Source: Oscillospiraceae bacterium (GTDB taxonomy: Bacteria > Bacillota > Clostridia > Oscillospirales > Ruminococcaceae). From it: DNA of 51,873 nucleotides. The stretch's first letter is position 1, and the number at the start of each line of letters is the position of its first letter. Position numbers and translations under genes: made by a program. The notes beneath the pieces are model-generated. The model saw nothing but the letters and a program-made list of their open reading frames with translations, was not told where the DNA came from and ran no database searches. The stretch spans positions 1 to 51,873 of the forward strand of contig JAFRUS010000042.1 of NCBI GenBank assembly GCA_017438745.1, read 5' to 3'. Positions 24,293 through 31,358 of this stretch are shown here, in pieces.

Positions 24293-25429
24293 ATGAAAAA
24301 ATGGCCACTTAGAAATTTACTTAATCCTGTAGTAACTCGTTCACTTATATACGGAACAGATTCATTTGATATGGAATATGTTCTCAAGAAGATAGACGAG
24401 ATCAAAACAATGAGCGGTAAGGAAGTTAAACGTGTATGGTTCAGCGAATGGGAAAGAAAAGCTGCCCGTTACATCGAATGCGCTGAAAAAGCAGAAAAAG
24501 CCGGCAACCGCGTTTCAGCAGAAGCATTTTATATGATGACAGCCCAGTGTTATTATGCTGGTTATCAGATAAATACAGATGATATCGATCAGAAGCGTGA
24601 AGTATATGAAAAGCTTGCAAAGTTCTACAGAAAAGCTGTTTCATTCCGTAATAACAAAGTTAAATATGTTGAGATCCCTGTACCAGCTCTCGGTAAAGTA
24701 AAACTTCCGGGTTACATCCATTATCCTGATAAGGGCAGAGGTAAAAATTACCCTCTCGCTTTGACTTATTCAGGTCTTGGCAGCTGCAAGGAAGAACTTG
24801 ATCTTCTTGCAACTCCTCTTCTTGAAAGAGGAATTGCTGTTCTTACTGTTGATATGCCAGGTACAGGCGCTGCACTTTTCGATTATGACGCAAAGTGTAT
24901 CGGCAGTCATCTTGAAGCAGGTCTTGATGCTATCGCAACATATGCTGAAAACATTTCAAATGTTGATCCTGAAAGAATTGCAAACTACGGTCTCTGCATG
25001 GGCGGCGGCTATGCATTCCGTGCCTCAGCCAAGAGAAAGGCAACAAAGTGCTGCGTAAGCCTTTTCCCTCTCTTTATGAACATTGCAGATCAGGGTTCTA
25101 TTCCGATCTGGATGAAGCACGGTAAATGGGCTGTTTTACAGTACGGAACAAACGATGATGAAACATTCTTTACTGAAATGAAGAAGCTTGAACAGGGAAC
25201 TATCGATTGTGATTTTCTTCTTGCATACAGTGCTGATGACAACTGGATGGATGACAGCGCATCACTTGCATTACTTGACAGAGCTCATGGCTATAAGGAA
25301 GGTCTTCAGATTGATGAAAAGCCTGCTTATGTTTCTGAGGAAACTATCATGCATGCAATGCCGGTTGGTGAACAGTTCCACTGGGTAAAACATATCGCTT
25401 CAGACTTCATCGCAGAAAGACTTAAGTAA
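24293..25429 (+). CDS. FrsA/Ayg1-like alpha/beta hydrolase with Cys nucleophile
   Basis: 378 residues: an N-terminal helical lid (about 1-125) and an alpha/beta-hydrolase core. The layout fits the FrsA/DUF1100 group, which includes the fungal polyketide-shortening hydrolase Ayg1 and C-C hydrolases such as 2,6-dihydroxypseudooxynicotine hydrolase. The nucleophile elbow reads NYGLCMGGGYA, so Cys235 stands where Ser is usual (G-x-S-x-G), as in dienelactone hydrolase. A probable acid lies in 'AYSADDNWMDD' (about 313-321) and a His in 'GEQFHWVKH' (His363). It likely cleaves a C-C or ester/lactone bond in the product or an intermediate. AGTGAGG precedes the ATG. Confidence 0.75.
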   Translation: MKKWPLRNLLNPVVTRSLIYGTDSFDMEYVLKKIDEIKTMSGKEVKRVWFSEWERKAARYIECAEKAEKAGNRVSAEAFYMMTAQCYYAGYQINTDDIDQKREVYEKLAKFYRKAVSFRNNKVKYVEIPVPALGKVKLPGYIHYPDKGRGKNYPLALTYSGLGSCKEELDLLATPLLERGIAVLTVDMPGTGAALFDYDAKCIGSHLEAGLDAIATYAENISNVDPERIANYGLCMGGGYAFRASAKRKATKCCVSLFPLFMNIADQGSIPIWMKHGKWAVLQYGTNDDETFFTEMKKLEQGTIDCDFLLAYSADDNWMDDSASLALLDRAHGYKEGLQIDEKPAYVSEETIMHAMPVGEQFHWVKHIASDFIAERLK

Positions 25430-25473
25430 TAAGATAATATACGTAAGGGTTTAATAAAGGAGGAACAAACACA

Positions 25474-26679
25474 ATGGAAAAAGTAGTAATCACAGGTATG
25501 GGCGCTATATGCTCATTAGGTAATGATGTTGATGAGATCTGGAACAACCTTATCGCAGGAAAAAGCGGTTTCGGTAAGATCACACGTATCTCAACTGAAA
25601 ACCATGACTCAACAGTAGCAGCTCAGGTCGATGACGAAGCTTTTGAAGTAATAGCAAAGAAATACTGGTCAAGAAGACAGCTCAATAGTGTACCTGCTCC
25701 GTGCCGACTTCTCATGGCAACTGCTGCTCAGGCTATTGAAGACTGCGGTATTGACCTTGAAAATTATGACAGAGACAGAATCGCTGTTCTCATGGGTGTA
25801 GCTGATAATGGTTTCGAGGATGCTGAACGTGAAAAGATGACAAACATCGTTATCAAGACAATGCCAAGCTCAGGTCCTTCACTTATTTCCGAAAGATTCG
25901 GTCTTCACGGTGTAAGCTTCAATCTTTCATGCGCATGCGCAAGTTCAGGCTATGCTGTCGCACTCGGCGCTCAGCTTATCGAAAGCGGCGTATATGACGT
26001 TGTAGTAGCAGGCGGCCTTTCAAACTATGTCACACATGACAGAGTAAGAGGATTCAACCAGATTCTTGCTATGTCAGCTAATCCTGATCCTGAAACAGCA
26101 TGCCGTCCTTTCACAAAGAACCGTGATGGTTTCATATTAGGTGAAGGTGCAGGTACATTCATTCTTGAATCAGAATCATCTGCAAAGAAGAGAAATGCAA
26201 GAGTACACGCAAAGCTTACTGGCTATGCATGCTACAGTGAATCATCAAACATGACAGCTCCTCTTGAAGACGGTGCAGGCATGAAGATCGTTATGGAAAG
26301 AGCTATCGCTAAGGCTGGTCTTACACCTGACAAGATCGATTACATCAATGCTCACGGAACATCTACTTATCTCAACGACAAGTATGAAACAACAGCTATC
26401 AAGAATCTTTTCGGTAAACATGCATATGAACTTTCTGTTTCATCAACAAAGTCTGCTATAGGACATACTCTTGGCGCCGGAAGTGTAATCGAAGGTGCAG
26501 TTACTATCAAGGCTCTTAACGAAAATATCGTTCCTCCGACTATTCACTATGATGAACCTGATCCGGAACTCGATCTTGATTACACACCAAATGTAGCAAA
26601 AAAGAGAGAAATAAACGTTGCTTTATCAAACTCATATGGTTTCGGCGGACAGAATGTAACTCTTATTTTTGAAAAGTAA
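25474..26679 (+). CDS. Beta-ketoacyl-ACP synthase (FabF-like ketosynthase)
   Basis: 401 residues, a full-length condensing enzyme. The catalytic triad is intact: Cys155 in 'SCACASSGYA', His294 in 'INAHGTSTYLND' and His331 in 'SAIGHTLGAGS', with Lys326. 'GEGAGTFILE' and the C-terminal 'SNSYGFGGQNV' are typical. No chain-length-factor partner is present, so it differs from aromatic type II polyketide systems and from aryl-polyene clusters with paired ketosynthases. It should elongate an ACP-bound acyl chain with malonyl-ACP from the AT at 19441. Strong AAGGAGG ribosome site. Confidence 0.92.
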   Translation: MEKVVITGMGAICSLGNDVDEIWNNLIAGKSGFGKITRISTENHDSTVAAQVDDEAFEVIAKKYWSRRQLNSVPAPCRLLMATAAQAIEDCGIDLENYDRDRIAVLMGVADNGFEDAEREKMTNIVIKTMPSSGPSLISERFGLHGVSFNLSCACASSGYAVALGAQLIESGVYDVVVAGGLSNYVTHDRVRGFNQILAMSANPDPETACRPFTKNRDGFILGEGAGTFILESESSAKKRNARVHAKLTGYACYSESSNMTAPLEDGAGMKIVMERAIAKAGLTPDKIDYINAHGTSTYLNDKYETTAIKNLFGKHAYELSVSSTKSAIGHTLGAGSVIEGAVTIKALNENIVPPTIHYDEPDPELDLDYTPNVAKKREINVALSNSYGFGGQNVTLIFEK

Positions 26680-26694
26680 TAACGGAGATTTAAG

Positions 26695-27048
26695 ATGCCA
26701 ATTTGTCAGATTAAAACAAATTACAAATTCACACCAGAAGAGAAAACGGAATTTTTAAAATGCGTGGCTTCAGAACTCTCAGTTATCCTTGACAAGCCTT
26801 TACCGGCTGTTATGACTATGCTGTCTGAAGAATACATGTTCATGAACAATTCAGACGACACTGTAGTTTTTGCAGAGTTCAGATATTTAAAGGACTTTGC
26901 TTCACCTGAAGAAAAGAGTGCATTTTTAAAGGATTTTGCTGACAGAGCTCTTGCACTTTTCAGAAAATTCACATCAGTTGATCCGTACAGGGTCTATATG
27001 CAGTTTACTGAAATGACACGCGAGGGTGCCTGGAGATATACAGAATAA
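26695..27048 (+). CDS. Diverged MIF-like tautomerase
   Basis: 117 residues beginning Met-Pro-Ile-Cys, so the catalytic Pro is kept. Length and pattern ('LPAVMTMLSEEYMFMNN', 'VVFAEFRYL', 'FTSVDPYRVYMQFTEMTREGAW') resemble the MIF-like gene at 4871, though the similarity is weak. It lies 15 nt after the ketosynthase and 15 nt before the ligase and so belongs to the operon. A Pro1 tautomerase could shift a double bond or keto-enol balance in a polyketide intermediate. No such role is established for this family. Confidence 0.7.
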   Translation: MPICQIKTNYKFTPEEKTEFLKCVASELSVILDKPLPAVMTMLSEEYMFMNNSDDTVVFAEFRYLKDFASPEEKSAFLKDFADRALALFRKFTSVDPYRVYMQFTEMTREGAWRYTE

Positions 27049-27063
27049 GGAAGGCAGTAACAA

Positions 27064-28656
27064 ATGACAGAGAACTTTTTTAGCAAATATGTTCAGTATG
27101 CAGAGAAAACACCTGATAAAGTTCTTCTCCGCATTGATGACAACGAACTCACTTATAAGGATTTTCTCGATAAAACAGCTGTTGTAAGCTCTGGTATGAG
27201 AAACCTTGGAATAAACAAAAATGATAAGGTTGGTATTATAATGCCTAACAGCATTGACTGGTACATTGTGTTCTGGTCAGCTGTAAGACTTGGTGCACAG
27301 CCTGTACCGATTGATCCGCAAAGCGGTGTTATGGAACTTTCAAGACTTGTTCCTGCTACAGGAATCAAAATCTGCTTTGCTGCTGAAAAGTACAAGACAA
27401 ATAACATCAAGGAAGCAGTAAAGAAAGTTGAACCTGACAAGCTCACAGTTGAACGTGTTGTATTCTTCGGCGAGGACTCTGAAGAAGGCGAAAACGGTAA
27501 GTATATTTCATCATCAGTATTTTTCAGTAAATATACAGATGATTATTCAGAAATATATGTTCCTGAAGCAGATCATGTAATGAATCTTGCATGCACATCA
27601 GGAAGCACAGGCACACCTAAAATGCTTTCAATCCCTTACTATGGTTTCTATCAGGCAGCTGTTGATATGGGTAATTATCTTGAATTCTCTGAAAACGAAG
27701 TTATGATGCTCGGTATGACACTTTATCATCAGGGCGGTTTCGGAATGGGTCTTCAGACAACAGTAAACGGCGGTACAGTTATGTATCAGCCGCAGTTTAA
27801 TCCTGTAACATTCCTTGAAACAGTTCAGAAATACAAGGTAACTGTTATTCAACTCACTTCAACACTTGCAAAGGTACTTCTCTCAACTCCTGATTTCGAT
27901 AAGTATGATCTTTCAAGTGTTAAGGCATGCTATTTCGCAGGTGAAGTTCTTCCTAAGGAGATCGCTGATATTCTCGTTGAAAAGCTTGGTATCAGAGTTA
28001 TCAACGTAATCGGTTCTTCAGAAACTGCTACAATGGTAGTCTGGGATTCTGACAAGGACAGTGGAACTGATCCGAGTGATTTCAGAAAGCTTCCGTTTAC
28101 TGATTTTATAGTTGCTGATGCCAAGGGCAATAACATTGAAGCTGAAGACGAAGTAGGCGAACTTGTTATCTGCACAACTGCTGTAATTCCGGATTACTAC
28201 GGAAATCCGGAACTTTCAGCTGAAAAGATAAAGACTGACGCTGAAGGCAGACGCTGGTTCTTCACTGGTGACCTTGTTAAGCGTATTCCTGACGGTAAAG
28301 TAAGATTTGCCGGAAGAAGCAAGAGAATCATCAAGCGCGGCGGTAATCTCGTACACGCTGAAGAAGTTGAAGCATGTCTCCTTACACACGAAAAGATCGA
28401 AGCAGCAGCAGTTACTGATGATGTACATCCGGTAATCGGTCAGCAGATCATCGCTTATGTTCAGACTGTTGACAACCAGAAAATGACAAGGGGAGAGGTA
28501 GCGAGATTTTTCGAAGGAAAACTTTCTGCCTACAAGGTTCCTGATAAGGTTATCGTAGTTAAAGAAATCCCTAAAGATGTCGGCAAAGTACAGTTCAAAT
28601 ACCTTAGAGAACAGGCTGAACAGGCAAAGAAAAATGAGTCTGAGAATGCTAAATAA
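27064..28656 (+). CDS. AMP-forming acyl-CoA/acyl-ACP ligase
   Basis: 530 residues, ANL superfamily. AMP-binding loop 'LACTSGSTGTPKML' (about 178-191), 'NVIGSSETATMV' (aromatic/Thr motif, GSSET), 'WFFTGDLVKR' and the C-terminal catalytic Lys in 'IPKDVGKVQFKYL' near 514. It activates a carboxylic acid as an acyl-adenylate and passes it to CoA or to a carrier protein. As part of this cluster it probably loads the starter acid, with ACP2 (28736) as a likely acceptor. Substrate pocket residues do not let me name the acid. GGAAGG precedes the ATG. Confidence 0.87.
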   Translation: MTENFFSKYVQYAEKTPDKVLLRIDDNELTYKDFLDKTAVVSSGMRNLGINKNDKVGIIMPNSIDWYIVFWSAVRLGAQPVPIDPQSGVMELSRLVPATGIKICFAAEKYKTNNIKEAVKKVEPDKLTVERVVFFGEDSEEGENGKYISSSVFFSKYTDDYSEIYVPEADHVMNLACTSGSTGTPKMLSIPYYGFYQAAVDMGNYLEFSENEVMMLGMTLYHQGGFGMGLQTTVNGGTVMYQPQFNPVTFLETVQKYKVTVIQLTSTLAKVLLSTPDFDKYDLSSVKACYFAGEVLPKEIADILVEKLGIRVINVIGSSETATMVVWDSDKDSGTDPSDFRKLPFTDFIVADAKGNNIEAEDEVGELVICTTAVIPDYYGNPELSAEKIKTDAEGRRWFFTGDLVKRIPDGKVRFAGRSKRIIKRGGNLVHAEEVEACLLTHEKIEAAAVTDDVHPVIGQQIIAYVQTVDNQKMTRGEVARFFEGKLSAYKVPDKVIVVKEIPKDVGKVQFKYLREQAEQAKKNESENAK

Positions 28657-28668
28657 GTAAATAATAAA

Positions 28669-28707
28669 CAAACCGCAGCAGATGCTATAGGTGTCTTCTG
28701 CGGTTTG
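28669..28707 (+). terminator. Hairpin between ligase and ACP2 genes
   Basis: CAAACCGCAG (28669-28678) pairs perfectly with CTGCGGTTTG (28698-28707). The following sequence, TAGTTAGATTAAA, is not a U run, so it is at best a leaky terminator or a processing/stability element that lowers or raises expression of the last two genes. Confidence 0.5.
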
Positions 28708-28735
28708 TAGTTAGATTAAATAAGGAGTTTTTATT

Positions 28736-28984
28736 ATGAACAATATTTCATGGGAAGATTTTGCAAGAGAAGTTTCAGATTATGTAGGCGTTGACGCTTC
28801 AGAAATCACAAAAGAAACAGATATTTATGAAGATCTCTGCCTTGATTCACTCGGCGTTTTTGGTCTTGGAACACAGCTTACAGAAACTTTTGATCTTACA
28901 GTTCCGCTTTCATCTGTTGCTGTTATCGGTAAGATCGGTGACATGTTCAATATCTTAAACGAAAAAGGCGTAAAAAATGGATAA
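28736..28984 (+). CDS. Acyl carrier protein 2
   Basis: 82 residues. The phosphopantetheine serine is Ser38 in 'YEDLCLDSLGVFGLG'. It is only distantly similar to ACP1 and lacks its extensions, so the two carriers probably have different jobs, such as starter loading against elongation. AAGGAG precedes the ATG. It overlaps the thioesterase gene by 8 nt. Confidence 0.9.
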   Translation: MNNISWEDFAREVSDYVGVDASEITKETDIYEDLCLDSLGVFGLGTQLTETFDLTVPLSSVAVIGKIGDMFNILNEKGVKNG

Positions 28985-29702
28985 GGAGATAAAGCTGTGT
29001 TTCTTTGCACATGCAGGCAGCTCAGCAAGAAGTTATTCAAGCTTTAAAAAGTTTCTTGATCCTTCAATAAAGCCGGTTCCGATTGAGATAGCCGGACGTG
29101 GAAGCAGACTTAATGAACCAAGATTTACTGACGCAGTAAAATGCGCCGGAGATGTTTTTTTAAAGAACAAAGAAATCTTTGAAGCAGGAAACTATGCTTT
29201 TTTCGGTCACAGTCTCGGAGCAATTATATCTTATGAAACAATTAAGATAATTAAAAAATGCGGACTCCCGTCCCCTATGCATGCATTTTTTTCCAGCAGA
29301 CCGGCACCTCAGTCAGATATGGAGTTTGCTATAACCGGCGCTTCAAATCTTTCTGACGAAGAGTTTATAAGAACATTTTCAGTATACGGAGCGCTTCCTG
29401 TATCAATTACCGAAAACCAAGAAATGCTTGACATGATTCTTCCAATACTCAGAGATGACGTTTTAATGGCTGATAACTATCATCCAAAATTCGACAAGCC
29501 TGAGATCGATACTGACATTACAGTATGCTACGGCCGCGGTGACAGAATCTATGCCGGTGAAGATATCAATCAGTGGCGTAAATGCACAACAGGTAAATTT
29601 GAAACTCTTGCATTTAACGGCGATCATTTTTATTTTAATATTCCTGTTAATAAAGAACAGCTCTGTGATTATATAAACAGAACTTTACTTGGACTATACT
29701 AA
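28977..29702 (+). CDS. Type II (external) thioesterase, GrsT/RifR-like
   Basis: 241 residues, alpha/beta hydrolase. It starts 'KLCFFAHAGSSARSY' as type II thioesterases of NRPS/PKS systems do. The nucleophile is Ser79 in 'FFGHSLGAIISYE', the Asp is in 'CYGRGDRIY' and the His in 'NGDHFYF'. Such enzymes clear wrongly loaded or stalled acyl groups from carrier proteins. Its presence argues for a carrier-bound assembly line and against a CoA-based catabolic operon. It is the last gene of the cluster. Confidence 0.9.
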   Translation: MDKEIKLCFFAHAGSSARSYSSFKKFLDPSIKPVPIEIAGRGSRLNEPRFTDAVKCAGDVFLKNKEIFEAGNYAFFGHSLGAIISYETIKIIKKCGLPSPMHAFFSSRPAPQSDMEFAITGASNLSDEEFIRTFSVYGALPVSITENQEMLDMILPILRDDVLMADNYHPKFDKPEIDTDITVCYGRGDRIYAGEDINQWRKCTTGKFETLAFNGDHFYFNIPVNKEQLCDYINRTLLGLY

Positions 29703-29799
29703 TACAAATAAAACTGATTTATCATCACAAACTGTATGTGTATAAGTAAAATGAAAATCGTACGTGCTGACATGTCAGTACAATATAATAAAACATCAT

Positions 29800-29843
29800 T
29801 AAAAGCTGGTTTTACCGTGATCTGCGGTATACCGGCTTTTTTA
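29800..29843 (+). terminator. Terminator of the biosynthetic cluster
   Basis: AAAAGCTGGTTTTACCG and CGGTATACCGGCTTTT form a stem with a few mismatches, followed by TTTA. It lies about 100 nt after the thioesterase stop. The 389-nt gap 29703-30091 otherwise holds only two further hairpins and no credible gene. Confidence 0.65.
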
Positions 29844-29878
29844 TATTATATCCGTTTTCAGTCTTTTTACCCCTTCTC

Positions 29879-29910
29879 TTATTTCGCAAAAGTGTCCTTT
29901 TGCGAAATAA
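29879..29910. repeat. Perfect hairpin in the gap between the cluster and ddh
   Basis: TTATTTCGCAAAAG and CTTTTGCGAAATAA (14-bp perfect arms) around TGTC. It is not linked to either gene end and has no T run beyond the arms. Function unknown. Confidence 0.5.
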
Positions 29911-29999
29911 TATATAGAGAACAAAGGGCACTCTCCACCAGATAAATGCTTTTCATTAGTTCGGACTGTTCTTTTTCCGGCTGCATACTAAAAAATAAA

Positions 30000-30032
30000 A
30001 TCCGGTACGCATATTTTTTTTACGTACCGGAT
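30000..30032 (-). terminator. Terminator of ddh
   Basis: ATCCGGTACG (30000-30009) pairs perfectly with CGTACCGGAT (30023-30032). On the minus strand it is followed by TTTTATTTTTTAG. It lies about 60 nt after the ddh stop. Confidence 0.75.
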
Positions 30033-30091
30033 CATTTATAATTTTCAGTTATCAGTAATTCACTGATCAGATCAGTTTACAGAAAGCTAAA

Positions 30092-31078
30092 TTAAAGTAA
30101 ATGTGCTCTGAGTTCATCAGGATTCTGCTTGCAGAGATATGCCGGAGCGATATCGAATATAGTCTTGCATCCAGTTACACCTTCAGCGTTGAGTCTGTAA
30201 GCAGCTCTTGCAAATGCACAAAGAACACTTGATGTGAATTCAGGGTTTGAACCGAGCTTGAGATTGAATTCGATTGTGTGCTTTGTCTGGTTATTTTCAC
30301 CAGTTGTACCTGTACGGATAACGAAACCGCCGTGCGGGATTCCGCTGTGGTTCTTTATAAGTTCTTCTTCAGTGATGAAGTGAACTGTTGTATCATAATC
30401 TGAGAAGTAGTTAGGCATTGTCTTGATATCCTTTTCGATCTGTGCAAGATCTGCGCCTTCTTCAGGAACAACGAAGCATTCTCTTGTGTGCTTTTCACGT
30501 GTTGTAAGGGTTGGGTTTTCACCGCTTCTTACTCGTTCAAGAGCGCTTTCTACAGGAATTGTATACTGCTTGCCGTTCTTAACGCCCTTAACGCGTCTGA
30601 TAGCATCTGAGTGACCCTGGCTTACACCCTTGCCCCAGAATGTGTAGTCGTTGCCTTCAGGAAGAACAGCGTTGCCGTACATTCTAATAAGTGAGAAAAG
30701 GCCTGGATCCCAGCCGATTGAGATGATGCCTACCTTGCCTGCTTCCTTAGCAGCCTTGTCAACATTAGCAAAGTGCTCAGGAATTCTAGCGTGTGTATCA
30801 AAGCTGTCAACTACATTGAAAAGCTTAGCGAATTCAGGAGTCTGTACAGGAAGGTCATTTGCGCTTCCTCCGCAGAGAATGAGAACGTCGATTTCTGAAG
30901 CGTGAGCTGCAGCATCGTTTACTGAGTAAACCGGAACGTCCTTTGTCATGATCTTGACTGTAGATGGATCACGTCTTGTAAAAACTGCCTTGAGGCTTAA
31001 ATCATCGTTCTGAGCAATAGCATATTCAACGCCCTTACCGAGATTGCCGTAGCCTAAAATACCAATGCGAATACTCAT
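30092..31078 (-). CDS. ddh: meso-Diaminopimelate D-dehydrogenase
   Basis: 328 residues, normal for Ddh. The NADP-binding motif is 'GILGYGNLGKGVEYAI'; 'FTRRDPS', 'GGSANDLPVQTPEFA', 'VDSFDTHARIPEHF' and 'SIGWDPGLFSL' are diagnostic. It forms meso-diaminopimelate in one step from tetrahydrodipicolinate, ammonia and NADPH, supplying lysine and the peptidoglycan cross-linking residue. It is a cytoplasmic dimer. AAGGAG precedes the ATG. It is monocistronic, with its own promoter (31153-31181) and terminator. Confidence 0.96.
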   Translation of the reverse strand: MSIRIGILGYGNLGKGVEYAIAQNDDLSLKAVFTRRDPSTVKIMTKDVPVYSVNDAAAHASEIDVLILCGGSANDLPVQTPEFAKLFNVVDSFDTHARIPEHFANVDKAAKEAGKVGIISIGWDPGLFSLIRMYGNAVLPEGNDYTFWGKGVSQGHSDAIRRVKGVKNGKQYTIPVESALERVRSGENPTLTTREKHTRECFVVPEEGADLAQIEKDIKTMPNYFSDYDTTVHFITEEELIKNHSGIPHGGFVIRTGTTGENNQTKHTIEFNLKLGSNPEFTSSVLCAFARAAYRLNAEGVTGCKTIFDIAPAYLCKQNPDELRAHLL

Positions 31079-31152
31079 TTTAAAAACTCCTTAGGTTTAA
31101 TTTGTGGTAATAAATTTCCTACAAAGTACGTAGTTTTAGTACCACAGTGTTT

Positions 31153-31181
31153 ATTTTATCAAAAAATCCTTTTTATGTCAA
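31153..31181 (-). promoter_or_regulatory. Putative sigma-A promoter of ddh
   Basis: On minus: TTGACA (31181-31176), a 17-nt spacer and TAAAAT (31158-31153). Near consensus, about 75 nt before the start codon. Confidence 0.65.
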
Positions 31182-31232
31182 TATAATTTTGAAAAAAATT
31201 TTTCGTTTTTTATGATTTTTTAAAAAATAGAT

Positions 31233-31261
31233 TTGAAAACAAATTTTCATTATGATATAAT
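31233..31261 (+). promoter_or_regulatory. Putative sigma-A promoter of the asnB-like gene
   Basis: TTGAAA (31233-31238), a 17-nt spacer and TATAAT (31256-31261) with an extended TG. A repeat remnant (31292-31323) lies between it and the start codon. Confidence 0.65.
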
Positions 31262-31291
31262 TAATAAGTGATGCGTTTTATGGAAAATGAA

Positions 31292-31323
31292 ACCGGATTT
31301 CCGATTTGATTAATGTTCCCTAG
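31292..31323. repeat. MITE-like repeat, copy 4 (solo end)
   Basis: Read on minus: CTAGGGAACATTAATCAAATC then GGAAATCCGG. It matches the end of copies 1 and 2 with one deletion and a few changes. The other end is absent. It lies 36 nt before the asnB-like start codon. Confidence 0.5.
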
Positions 31324-31358
31324 GCGCAAATATAATGAGATACGGCAGGTGCTATATA

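Noticed and set aside
19375..29843. Beta-branching (HMG-CoA synthase type) cassette
   Set aside because: Two crotonases, a KS and an ACP fit, but no HMG-CoA synthase is present, and the ketosynthase has its active Cys155, while the branching KS variants usually lack it.
29736..29945. 69-residue open frame after the cluster
   Set aside because: It runs through the terminator and the 29879 hairpin with no ribosome site.
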